DNA from: DASRHY01 sp046765875
Lineage (GTDB): Bacteria; Actinomycetota; Actinomycetes; Propionibacteriales; Kribbellaceae
DNA length: 24,814 nucleotides
Assembly (NCBI GenBank): GCA_046765875.1
Contig: JBKPSJ010000022.1
Coordinates: forward strand, 1-24,814
Direction: 5' to 3'
How positions within the stretch are numbered: position 1 is the stretch's first letter; every line of letters begins with the position of its first letter. Made by a program: the position numbers and the translations under genes. Of the stretch, positions 15,233 to 22,411 are shown one piece after another. Below the pieces are notes generated by a model, which saw nothing but the letters and a program-made list of their open reading frames with translations, had not been told where the DNA came from and did no database searches.

Positions 15233-17134
15233 ATGGATCCGGGAATGCGCGCCATGGGCGCGCGGGGGTGGCGTCGTCAGGACGCCGACATAGTCCACAA
15301 GAAGCTTGCCAAGGGCACGCTTCGGCGGATCGGGAGATTCGCCCGTCCGTACGCACCGCAGATCGCGGTGTTCCTCGTCCTGGTGATCATCAGCGCGTTG
15401 CTCGTGATCGCCTCTCCACTGTTGTTCAAGAAGATCGTCGACGACGGCATCGTCAAGGGCAACGCCGCCCTGGTGACGGCGCTGGCACTCATCGTCGGTC
15501 TGCTCGCGGTGTTCGAAGCCGTCCTCAGCCTGACGCAGCGCTGGTACTCCGCGCGCATCGGTGAGGGGCTGATCTACGACCTGCGTACCAAGGTCTTCGG
15601 GCACGTTCAGCGGATGCCGATCGCGTTCTTCACCCGGACGCAGACCGGCGCGCTGGTGTCGCGGCTCAACAACGACGTGATCGGCGCACAGCAGGCCTTC
15701 ACGTCGACCCTGTCCGGCGTCGTCTCGAACATCATCAGCCTGGTGCTGGTGGTCGGCGCGATGCTGGTGCTGTCGTGGCAGCTGACGGTGATCGCGATCG
15801 TGTTGCTGCCGCTGTTCCTGCTGCCGGCCCGGATGATGGGCCGCAAGCTCGCGGCGATGACGCGCGACCAGATGAACCTCAACGCGGACATGTCGAACGC
15901 GATGACCGAGCGGTTCAGCGTCGGCGGCGCGCTGCTGGTGACGCTGTTCGGCCGGCCGGTCAGCGAGCAGGAGCACTTCTCCGGCCGCGCCGGCCAGGTC
16001 CGCGACCTCGGCATCCGGATCGCGATGCTGGGCCGTGTCTTCTACACCGCGCTCATACTCGTCGCGTCACTCGCGACCGCACTCGTCTACGGCATCGGCG
16101 GCAACCTCGCTGTGAGACAGACACTGACCGTGGGCACGCTGCTGGCGCTGGTCGCGCTGCTCGGCCGGTTGTACGGTCCGCTGACCTCGCTGTCGAACAT
16201 CCGCATCGACATCATGACCGCGCTGGTGTCGTTCGAGCGCGTCTTCGAGGTGCTCGACCTGAAGCCGATGATCGACGACAAGCCGGACGCGACGGATCTG
16301 CCCAAGGGCACGTCGCGGATCGAGTTCGACCGGGTCGACTTCTCGTACCCGACCGCCGACCAGGTCTCGCTCGCGAGCCTGGAAGCCGTCGCTGTGCTGG
16401 ACAAGCGGGTCTCCGCGCAGGTGCTGCGGGACGTGAGCTTCACCATCGAGCCCGGCCAGATGGTCGCCCTGGTCGGACCGTCCGGCGCGGGCAAGACCAC
16501 GATCACCAACCTGGTCGCCCGGCTGTACGACGTCACCGGCGGCAGTGTGCGGGTCGGTGGACAGGACGTCCGCGACGTGACCCTGCAGTCGCTGCGCGAC
16601 GCGATCGGGTACGTGACCCAGGACGCGCACATGTTCCACGACACGATCAGGGCGAATCTCGAGTACGCCCGGCCGGACGCGACCGACGAGCAGATGGCCG
16701 GGGCGCTGCGTGCCGCGCAGATCTGGGACCTGGTCTCGTCGCTGCCCGACGGGCTCGACACGGTCGTCGGCGACCGCGGCTACCGGCTGTCCGGTGGCGA
16801 GCGGCAGCGGCTGGCGATCGCCCGGTTGTTGCTCAAGGCACCGAGGATCGTGGTGCTCGACGAGGCGACCGCGCACCTGGACTCCGAGTCCGAGGTGGCG
16901 GTGCAGCGTGCGCTCGACACCGCGCTGGAGGGCCGTACGTCGCTGGTGATCGCGCACCGGTTGTCCACGGTCCGCAACGCCGACCAGATCCTGGTCGTCG
17001 ACGATGGCCGGATCGTCGAACGCGGTACGCACGACGAACTGCTCGCACAGGGCGGCGCGTACGCCGACCTCTACCACACCCAGTTCGCCACCAACGGACG
17101 CGTGATCGTGGCGCCTGTTCAGGTGTCGAGGTAG
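15233..17134 (+). CDS. ABC exporter, fused membrane and ATPase domains (MsbA/LmrA type)
   Basis: The 633-residue half-transporter has a basic N-terminus, about six membrane helices over residues 45-340 starting at IAVFLVLVIISALLVIASPLLF, and a C-terminal ATPase domain. Walker A is GPSGAGKTT (from residue 415), the Q-loop is in YVTQDAHMFHDT, the signature is LSGGERQRLAIARLLL, Walker B is IVVLDEATAHLD and the switch His is in LVIAHRLSTV. Such proteins work as dimers exporting lipids, peptides or drugs; the substrate cannot be read from the sequence. An insertion (VSLASLEAVAVLDKRVSAQ) at the start of the ATPase domain is longer than usual. ATG 15233 has GAAGGGAG at a good distance. The 3' end overlaps the convergent VOC gene by 16 bases. 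Confidence 0.92.
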   Translation: MDPGMRAMGARGWRRQDADIVHKKLAKGTLRRIGRFARPYAPQIAVFLVLVIISALLVIASPLLFKKIVDDGIVKGNAALVTALALIVGLLAVFEAVLSLTQRWYSARIGEGLIYDLRTKVFGHVQRMPIAFFTRTQTGALVSRLNNDVIGAQQAFTSTLSGVVSNIISLVLVVGAMLVLSWQLTVIAIVLLPLFLLPARMMGRKLAAMTRDQMNLNADMSNAMTERFSVGGALLVTLFGRPVSEQEHFSGRAGQVRDLGIRIAMLGRVFYTALILVASLATALVYGIGGNLAVRQTLTVGTLLALVALLGRLYGPLTSLSNIRIDIMTALVSFERVFEVLDLKPMIDDKPDATDLPKGTSRIEFDRVDFSYPTADQVSLASLEAVAVLDKRVSAQVLRDVSFTIEPGQMVALVGPSGAGKTTITNLVARLYDVTGGSVRVGGQDVRDVTLQSLRDAIGYVTQDAHMFHDTIRANLEYARPDATDEQMAGALRAAQIWDLVSSLPDGLDTVVGDRGYRLSGGERQRLAIARLLLKAPRIVVLDEATAHLDSESEVAVQRALDTALEGRTSLVIAHRLSTVRNADQILVVDDGRIVERGTHDELLAQGGAYADLYHTQFATNGRVIVAPVQVSR

Positions 17135-17499
17135 AGGCAGAACGGGTGACCGTCCGGGTCGAGCATGACCCGGACCTCGTCCTGCGGCTGGAACTCAGCG
17201 ACCGTGGCGCCCAGCCCGACGGCGCGCTCGACCGCTGCCGCCAGATCGTCGACGCCGACGTCGAGATGCAGCATCTGCTGCTGTTCTCCCTTGACCGACG
17301 GCCAGACCGGCCGGACGTACAGATCGTTGCCGTGGAAGCCCAGATAGGCCTTCGCGTCCGGCGCCTTCACCGTTGCCCAGCCGGGCTCGTCGGTCTTGAT
17401 CTCCCACTCGAGCAGGTTCGCGTAGAACCGGGCGAGCGCGGGCGGTTCGGGTGAGTCGAGCACCGTGCCCCACCAGCCGGCCAGCGTGTCAGCAGCCAT
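17119..17499 (-). CDS. VOC-superfamily (glyoxalase/bleomycin resistance-like) protein
   Basis: The roughly 126-residue protein has two beta-alpha-beta-beta-beta repeats of the VOC fold: GWWGTVLDSPEPPALARFYANLLEWEIKTDEPGWATVKAP, then MLHLDVGVDDLAAAVERAVGLGATV and a C-terminal VMLDPDGHPFCLYLDT. His in MLHLDV and Glu/His residues in the second half are candidate metal ligands. Many actinobacterial VOC paralogues have no known substrate. ATG 17499 begins MAADTLAGWWG and fits the fold start; an upstream extension is possible but unlike the family. The gene converges on the ABC exporter, and its stop lies 16 bases inside the exporter's coding end. Confidence 0.8.
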   Translation of the reverse strand: MAADTLAGWWGTVLDSPEPPALARFYANLLEWEIKTDEPGWATVKAPDAKAYLGFHGNDLYVRPVWPSVKGEQQQMLHLDVGVDDLAAAVERAVGLGATVAEFQPQDEVRVMLDPDGHPFCLYLDT

Positions 17500-17601
17500 G
17501 CGGGAGATCCTGCCGGTGCCCGCCGACAATTCCAGCGGGCGTGCCGTCCGGGGCCGCATGGCCGATCTGCTCGCCGCCGCGGTCGATGCGTGACGTACCG
17601 C

Positions 17602-18099
17602 TCAGTCCGCCGACTGGTCGTCTATCTCCAGCAGTCGCAGGACCGGTACGTGCAGGTGACGCCGTGCCTGCGCGGTCCAGTCCACATGGAAGAACTGGGC
17701 CACGACGTGCGGCCGGGTCAGGACGATGACCTCCTGGCCGTCGACCTTGCTGACGGTTCCGGTCAGGGCGTCGATCGCGCGCTCGTGGGTGATGCCGCCC
17801 TCGGCCTTCTGACCGAGTTCCTGCAACCGTTGCACGCTGCGCCCGAAGCAGCCCTTCGCCTCCTCGTCGATCGCGCGCTGGGCCTGCGCCAGGTCGGCGC
17901 GCTGGTCGACGATGCCGGCGCCGTACAGGTCCGCCGTACCGAGTGCGGCCAGTGACGCCTCGACGCCGGACTCGGCGTTGTGACAGGGAATGACTACGTG
18001 GTAACGGACCTCATCGGGCATCTCGACATGCAGATCCACCACGCGTTTGGCGTCCGCTTCGCTGAGTTCCTGCTCGACGAGCAGCACGACATCGTACAT
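17602..18099 (-). CDS. Conserved actinobacterial protein of unknown function, possibly universal-stress-like alpha/beta fold
   Basis: The 165-residue soluble protein begins MYDVVLLVEQELSEADAKRVVDLH and continues VRYHVVIPCHNAESGVEASLAALGTADLYGAG. Later come a charged helix (VDQRADLAQAQRAIDEEAKGCFGRSVQRLQELGQ) and a terminal beta region (EVIVLTRPHVVAQFFHVDWTAQARRHLHVPVLRLLE). The alternating strands and helices recall universal-stress or Rossmann-like proteins, but no ATP-binding signature is clear, so I assign no function. ATG 18099 has an excellent ribosome site (GGAGGTG). It diverges from the DNA ligase gene across 172 bases that contain a palindrome and two GGGAC words on its coding strand. 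Confidence 0.8.
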   Translation of the reverse strand: MYDVVLLVEQELSEADAKRVVDLHVEMPDEVRYHVVIPCHNAESGVEASLAALGTADLYGAGIVDQRADLAQAQRAIDEEAKGCFGRSVQRLQELGQKAEGGITHERAIDALTGTVSKVDGQEVIVLTRPHVVAQFFHVDWTAQARRHLHVPVLRLLEIDDQSAD

Positions 18100-18169
18100 C
18101 GCACACACCTCCGTGAAGCCGGGAGTGCTCGAGGCCTCGCCCCAATGATGCAGCGACGGTAGCTCAAAT

Positions 18170-18199
18170 GTCCCGAACTCGGGATGTCGAAACGGTCCC
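18170..18199 (-). promoter_or_regulatory. Palindrome and paired GGGAC words in a divergent promoter region
   Basis: TCCCGA-AC-TCGGGA (18171-18184) is a perfect 6-2-6 palindrome. On the - strand GGGAC occurs at 18199-18195 and again at 18174-18170, 25 bases apart, each followed by a T-run (CGTTTCG, ATTTGAG). This faintly resembles DevR/DosR-type half sites (GGGAC then T-rich). The position, 70-100 bases upstream of the 165-residue protein's start, would suit an activator. The evidence is only a word match. Confidence 0.25.
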
Positions 18200-18271
18200 A
18201 TAGCGGAATGCCTTTGCCCCGCCGGACGCCTGCCCGGCCCCGCGTCCTGGCGATCGGTGAGAATGGGCGGC

Positions 18272-19342
18272 ATGCGACTTCCGGTCATGCCACCCGTCTC
18301 GCCGATGCTGGCCAAGGCGGTCAAGGACATCCCGCGCGGCGCGATGAGCTTCGAGCCGAAGTGGGACGGGTTCCGCTCGATCATCTTCCGCGACGGCGAC
18401 GAGGTCGAGATCGGCTCCCGCAACGAGCGGCCGATGACCCGGTACTTCCCCGAACTGGTCGAGGCGGTCAAGGCGAACCTGCCCGAGCGGTGCGCGATCG
18501 ACGGCGAGATCATCGTGATCGGAGGGTCCGGCGACCGGCTCGACTTCGAACTGCTGCAGCAGCGGATCCACCCGGCGGCGAGCCGGGTGAACATGCTCGC
18601 CGAGAAGACGCCGGCCCGGTTCGTCGCCTTCGACCTGCTGGCGCTGGGCGACGAGGACTACACCGAGCGACCGTTCTCGGAGCGCCGAGCGGCCCTGCTG
18701 GCGGCACTGTCTGCCGCCGAGCCGCCGATCCACGTGACGCCGGCTACGAAGGACCGGACCGTGGCCGGGCAGTGGTTCCAGCAGTTCGAGGGTGCCGGGC
18801 TCGACGGCCTGATCGCCAAGCCCCTGGACGGAATCTACGAACCGGACAAGCGGGTGATGTTCAAGATCAAACCGGAGCGTACGGCGGACTGCGTCGTCGC
18901 CGGTTACCGCGTCCACAAGAGCGGGCCGGACCGGATCGGCTCGCTGTTGCTCGGGCTGTACAACGAGGACGGCACCCTCGCGAGCGTCGGCGTGATCGGC
19001 GCCTTCCCGCTCGAGCGGCGTAAGGAACTGTTCGTCGAGATGCAGCCACTGGTGACGACATTCGACGACCATCCGTGGGCCTGGGCCAAGCAGGAGGAGG
19101 GCACCCGTACGCCGCGCAACGCCGAGGGCAGCCGCTGGCAGGCCGGCAAGGACCTCTCGTTCGTACCGCTGCGGCCCGAGCTCGTGGTCGAGGTGCGCTA
19201 CGACCACATGGAGGGGGTCCGGTTCCGGCACACCGCACAGTTCGTCCGCTGGCGGCCCGACCGCACGCCCCAGTCGTGTACCTACGAGCAACTCGAGGAG
19301 CCGGTCAAGTTCGATCTGGCCGACGTCCTCGGCCAGAAGTAG
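18272..19342 (+). CDS. ligC: ATP-dependent DNA ligase, LigC type
   Basis: The 356-residue protein has the adenylation domain followed by an OB-fold domain and nothing else. Nucleotidyl-transferase motif I is EPKWDGFR with catalytic Lys30. Later motifs are AIDGEIIVI, FVAFDLLAL, LDGLIAKPLDG and VMFKIKP (motif V). The OB part ends with PELVVEVRYDHMEGVRFRHTAQFVRWRPD. The length matches mycobacterial LigC (about 358 residues), which acts in repair, in part as a backup to LigD; no nuclease or polymerase domain is fused. GTG 18257 and ATG 18263 are alternative starts. I favour ATG 18272 because GAGAAT lies six bases upstream as a possible leaderless -10 and the family begins at this point. Confidence 0.88.
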   Translation: MRLPVMPPVSPMLAKAVKDIPRGAMSFEPKWDGFRSIIFRDGDEVEIGSRNERPMTRYFPELVEAVKANLPERCAIDGEIIVIGGSGDRLDFELLQQRIHPAASRVNMLAEKTPARFVAFDLLALGDEDYTERPFSERRAALLAALSAAEPPIHVTPATKDRTVAGQWFQQFEGAGLDGLIAKPLDGIYEPDKRVMFKIKPERTADCVVAGYRVHKSGPDRIGSLLLGLYNEDGTLASVGVIGAFPLERRKELFVEMQPLVTTFDDHPWAWAKQEEGTRTPRNAEGSRWQAGKDLSFVPLRPELVVEVRYDHMEGVRFRHTAQFVRWRPDRTPQSCTYEQLEEPVKFDLADVLGQK

Positions 19343-19347
19343 CGGCT

Positions 19348-19362
19348 GTGGGAATGTCCCAC
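19348..19362. promoter_or_regulatory. Palindrome with start codon in its loop
   Basis: GTGGGA-ATG-TCCCAC has perfect 6-base arms, and the three-base loop is the ATG (19354) of the broken ABC gene. It starts six bases after the ligase stop. It could be an operator or a translation-blocking hairpin from the time the gene was intact; it could also act as a hairpin at the end of the ligase message. No T-run follows. Confidence 0.3.
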
Positions 19363-19569
19363 GTGGCGGCCGTTATCGAGACCGATGGCCTTACCAAGCA
19401 GTTCGGTGATCTGGTCGCGGTCAACGATCTGACGCTCGCAGTCGAGAGCGGTGAGTGCTACGCGTTCCTGGGCCGCAACGGGTCAGGGAAGTCGACTACG
19501 GCTCGCCTGCTGCTGGATTCCATTCGCCCGACCCGTGGCTGCTCGCCGCCGGACATCTCGTTCGGGTGA
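19354..19569 (+). pseudogene. 5' fragment of an ABC transporter ATPase gene (DrrA-like), truncated
   Basis: The frame encodes IETDGLTKQFGDLVAVNDLTLAVESGECYAFLGRNGSGKSTTARLLLDSIRPTRG, a normal start of a drug-exporter type ABC ATPase through Walker A (GRNGSGKST) and the next helix. After about base 19550 it reads CSPPDISFG and stops; those bases are the antisense of another ABC gene. The Q-loop, signature, Walker B and switch His are all missing, so the product of 71 residues cannot hydrolyse ATP. GTG 19363 is an alternative start. The gene begins 11 bases after the ligase stop. Confidence 0.85.
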
Positions 19570-20045
19570 TGCCCGGCGCGGCCGGCCAGGCCGACACGGT
19601 CGAGCATCTCCAGCGCACGGGCGCGCGCCTCGCCGGCACGGTGCCCCACCAGCAGCAGCGGCAGCTCGACGTTCTCGACCGCGGTGAAGACCGGGATCAG
19701 GTTGTACATCTGGAAGATGAAGCCCATCGACCGGGCCCGGTGCTCGGTGCGGTCGCGGTCGCTCATCGCGAACAGGTCGTTGCCTTCTACAATCACTTTG
19801 CCGCCGTCGATGTCGTCGAGTCCCGACAGGCAGTTCAGCAGCGTGGTCTTGCCCGAGCCGGACGGGTCCATCACGGCGACCAGCTCGCCGGCGTACACAG
19901 TCAGGTCCAGGCCGTCGAGGGCGACCACGCCCACCTGGCCAGTGCTGTAGACCTTGCGGACGTCGTGCGCCGCCAGCAGCGGCTGCCGGCTGTCCGATGA
20001 CGCCGGGCCCGCCTGCGTGGCCACAATCGTCGTTGCCGCACCCAT
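19551..20045 (-). pseudogene. 5' fragment of a LolD/MacB-type ABC ATPase gene, truncated at the signature motif
   Basis: From ATG 20045 the frame gives a good LolD-type ATPase: HDVRKVYSTGQVGVVALDGLDL, P-loop MDPSGSGKTTLLNCLSGLD, Q-loop region SMGFIFQMYNLIPVFTAVENVELPLLL, then RAGHHPNEMSGGEQ. It should continue QRVAIARAL. Instead, past base 19551, it reads PRVGRMESSSRRAV, which is the antisense of the + strand ABC fragment, and runs on to 19458. Walker B, the D-loop and the switch His are lost. The P-loop also has Asp where Gly is usual (MDPSGSGKT for MGPSGSGKS). A strong AGGAGGT ribosome site precedes ATG 20045. No partner FtsX-type permease remains in the window. Confidence 0.88.
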
Positions 20046-20259
20046 CGCCACACCTCCTCCCGGGCAGGTGTCCTCATGGCTGACGCTGCGCGGGGTGCGG
20101 CTGCACGAGCAGAGCCTAACCGCCCCATTCGCCGGGACCGTCCGCGGCTGCCGCGGGCTCTACGTCCCGGCCGCTGAGGGCCGACGGCCGGTTGTTCACA
20201 CGATCGCCGGCGCACGTTGTTCGGCCCGATCGCCCTCATCGGAGCGGGAATACGGCAGT

Positions 20260-21336
20260 ATGGCCCGCATGTCACCGAAGAAAACAACGGGTAAAGCGGC
20301 GATGAACACCTCCGCGGTGAAGACGTCCGCGACCAAGGTCGCCAAGTCGGCCGGCGATAAGGCGAGCAAGGCTGCCAAGCGGGCGGACAAGGTGGCTACC
20401 CAGGCTGTTACCGCAAAGCCATCGAAGGCGGCGCCGAAGAGGCAGACCAGCTCGACGACGACCGCGCGCCGGGTCAACGAGGTCCCGGTCCCCGTCCCGA
20501 CTGGCAAGCTGCTCGACAAGCTCAGGGTGCCGCCGGGTCCGGTCGACCTGACCACGTACGACTCGGCCGCCAAGCCGGGAATGTCCGGCGGCAAGGCCAA
20601 GGGTAAGAAGGCGCTGGACAAGCTCGGCCCGGCGTTGTCGGACTGGCAGGAACTTCTGTTCGCCGAGGGCCGCGCCGGTGGCAACCGCAGCATCCTGATC
20701 GTGCTGCAGGGCATGGACACCTCCGGCAAGGGCGGAATCATCAGGCACGGCGCCGGGCTGGTGGACCCACAGGGCCTGCGGCTGACCTCGTTCAAGGCGC
20801 CGACCCCGGCCGAGAAGCGGCGTGGGTTCCTCGGGCGGATCCGGCAGGCGCTGCCGGGGCCCGGGTACATCGGCATCTTCGACCGGTCGCACTACGAGGA
20901 CGTGCTGATCGCCCGGGTACGCAATCTGGTCCCGGAGTCGGTGTGGTCGCGCCGGTACGCGCAGATCAACGAGTTCGAGCGGGAGGTCGCCGAGTCCGGT
21001 ACGACGATCCTCAAGTGCTTCCTGCACATCTCCCCGGAGGAGCAGAAGAAGCGGCTGCTCGCGCGGCTGGACGACCCGACCAAGCACTGGAAGTACAACC
21101 CGCACGACGTCGACGAGCGAGCGCTCTGGCCGGCCTACATGGAGGCGTACGAAGCGGCGCTGGAGCGCTGCAACGACCCGGTCGCGCCCTGGTACGTCAT
21201 CCCGAGCGACCGCAAGTGGTACCGCAACTGGGCGGTCACGACGATGCTGGAGGAGACGCTCAAGGCCCTCGACCCGCAGTGGCCGAAGGGCGGGTTCGAC
21301 GTACGCACGGAGCGCAAGCGCGTGCTGGAGACCTGA
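20260..21336 (+). CDS. ppk2: PPK2-family polyphosphate kinase with basic Lys/Ala-rich N-terminal tail
   Basis: The 358-residue protein transfers phosphate between polyphosphate and nucleotides. The catalytic core starts near residue 110: ILIVLQGMDTSGKGG with Walker A from Gly151, LTSFKAPTPAEKRRGFLGRI (PTPEE-like lid region), GIFDRSHYEDVLIARV with Asp208, and a C-terminal PWYVIPSDRKWYRNWAVTTML. The first 72 residues are low-complexity and strongly basic (13 Lys, 5 Arg, 2 Asp; repeats such as SKAAK and TKVAK), like the tail of actinobacterial HupS or histone H1. ATG 20260 has GGAGCGGGA about ten bases upstream and opens this tail; later in-frame ATGs could give a tail-free form. It converges with the Doc-ClpN gene over a shared hairpin. 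Confidence 0.88.
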   Translation: MARMSPKKTTGKAAMNTSAVKTSATKVAKSAGDKASKAAKRADKVATQAVTAKPSKAAPKRQTSSTTTARRVNEVPVPVPTGKLLDKLRVPPGPVDLTTYDSAAKPGMSGGKAKGKKALDKLGPALSDWQELLFAEGRAGGNRSILIVLQGMDTSGKGGIIRHGAGLVDPQGLRLTSFKAPTPAEKRRGFLGRIRQALPGPGYIGIFDRSHYEDVLIARVRNLVPESVWSRRYAQINEFEREVAESGTTILKCFLHISPEEQKKRLLARLDDPTKHWKYNPHDVDERALWPAYMEAYEAALERCNDPVAPWYVIPSDRKWYRNWAVTTMLEETLKALDPQWPKGGFDVRTERKRVLET

Positions 21337-21352
21337 CCTCGGCCAAACAGCG

Positions 21353-21372
21353 GGCCGCCGGATCAGGCGGCC
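21353..21372. terminator. Bidirectional hairpin between convergent genes
   Basis: GGCCGCC-GGATCA-GGCGGCC has 7-base all-GC arms and a 6-base loop. It lies 16 bases after the PPK2 stop and contains the stop codon of the minus-strand Doc-ClpN gene (complement of 21363-21365). There is no T-run on either side, which is common for GC-rich actinobacterial terminators. Confidence 0.5.
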
Positions 21373-22409
21373 GGGTCGATGCCGTGGTCGCGCAGCAACT
21401 GGTTGAGCCGGTCGACCTCCTTGCGGAGCTTGTCGTTCTCCTGGAACAGCGCGGTCAGTTCGCGGACCAGCCGCTTGCGCCGGCCGACCCGGATCTCGAT
21501 CCCGGAAGGAATGTCGAACTCGGCCAGGTTCGCCAGCCGGGACTCGGTCTCGGACCTGGACTCCGGCAGATCGGGCTCGCCCAGCTCGGCCAGCACGGCC
21601 TGCCGGACGGTCGCCAGGTTGGCGCCGTGCTTGACCAGGATCTGCGCGGCCACGCCCTTCTCCTCGCGGACCACGCCGAGCAGGACGTGCTCGGTGCCGA
21701 TGTAGTTGTGGCCGAGCTGCATGGCCTCGCGCAGGGCGAGCTCGAGCACCTTCTTGGCCCGCGGCGTGAACGGGATGTGCCCGGCCGGGCTGCCCTTGCC
21801 GCGGCCAACGATCTCCTCGACCTGTGTACGTACCTGCGTCGCGGTGATGCCGAGATCGCGCAGCACGATCGCGGCGATGCCGTCGTCCTCGCGGACCAGC
21901 CCGAGCAGGACGTGCTCGGTGCCGATGTAGTCGTGGCCCAGATCGCGGGCCTCCTCCTGGGCCAGTGCGACGGCCTGTCGCGCGCGCTGGCTGAATCTCT
22001 CGAACATGGGTGTCCCCTCGGTAGTGCTCGGTGGTAGCGGAACGATTCGCAGGCTGAGCTGGTCGGCCAGCGCGGTCAGCGTGAGCCCGCCGGCGGCGAC
22101 CTTGTCGAGCAGCGCGTCGATCTCGTCGACGGGCTCGAGTTCGAGGTCGCAGCCGTTCAAAGCCAGCAGTTGCAGCGTGGCGGCGACGGCGATGGTGCGG
22201 TTCGGGCCGCGGAACGGCCGGCGCCGGACCAGGCCGCGCAGCAGTCCGGCGGCCGCGGTGGCGGTGTCGCCGGCCTCGGCGGCGGTGTGGTGGTCGGCGA
22301 TCGCCACCTCGAGCGCGTGCAGGTCGCACCGCCGTACGACCGCGGCTGCGTCGCAGCGCAGCACCTGGCTGGCCACGACGAGCACCTCGTCGAGTTCCAG
22401 CAGGTCCAT
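21363..22409 (-). CDS. Fusion of a degenerate Doc/Fic-like domain with a double Clp N-terminal domain
   Basis: One 348-residue frame carries two unrelated parts. Residues 1-125 follow the Doc toxin layout, ending VAAGGLTLTALADQLSLRI, which parallels the C-terminal helix of phage P1 Doc. The catalytic HxFxDxNKRT motif is RPFRGPNRT (residues 64-72): His is Arg, the acidic residue is gone and the loop is one residue short. From Met135 (MFERFSQRARQ) two Clp N repeats follow with YIGTEH (Glu165, Glu240), the positions that bind phosphoarginine in Bacillus subtilis ClpC; no AAA+ domain follows. Residues about 303-348 form a charged coiled-coil tail. The ATG is two bases after the antitoxin-like gene's stop. 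An internal ATG at 22007 with GAGGGG may also be used. Confidence 0.82.
   Translation of the reverse strand: MDLLELDEVLVVASQVLRCDAAAVVRRCDLHALEVAIADHHTAAEAGDTATAAAGLLRGLVRRRPFRGPNRTIAVAATLQLLALNGCDLELEPVDEIDALLDKVAAGGLTLTALADQLSLRIVPLPPSTTEGTPMFERFSQRARQAVALAQEEARDLGHDYIGTEHVLLGLVREDDGIAAIVLRDLGITATQVRTQVEEIVGRGKGSPAGHIPFTPRAKKVLELALREAMQLGHNYIGTEHVLLGVVREEKGVAAQILVKHGANLATVRQAVLAELGEPDLPESRSETESRLANLAEFDIPSGIEIRVGRRKRLVRELTALFQENDKLRKEVDRLNQLLRDHGIDPAA
22005..22019 (-). promoter_or_regulatory. Internal ribosome site and start for a ClpN-only product
   Basis: On the coding strand GAGGGG (22019-22014) lies six bases before an in-frame ATG (22007-22005). That ATG is exactly where Clp N-domain proteins normally begin (MFERF). 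It could yield a separate 214-residue ClpN protein from the same frame as the Doc-like fusion. Confidence 0.5.
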
Positions 22410-22411
22410 CG

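Noticed and set aside
15775..17454. 559-residue + strand frame overlapping the ABC exporter and VOC genes
   Set aside because: It is out of frame with the exporter, whose membrane and ATPase motifs are intact; the product is Arg/Gly/Ala-rich with no known motif.
18100..18594. Extension of the 165-residue - strand protein to 18594
   Set aside because: The extension would overlap the start of the DNA ligase gene antisense, while ATG 18099 has a strong GGAGGTG ribosome site.
19954..20259. N-terminal extension of PPK2 back to 19954
   Set aside because: It would run antisense through the 5' end and ribosome site of the LolD-like fragment. The ribosome site GGAGCGGGA before ATG 20260 and the basic tail beginning there fit better.
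20272..22329. 685-residue - strand frame across the PPK2 and Doc-ClpN region
   Set aside because: It is in a shadow frame to both genes, has an Arg/Pro/Gly-rich low-complexity composition, and runs antisense through the conserved PPK2 motifs.
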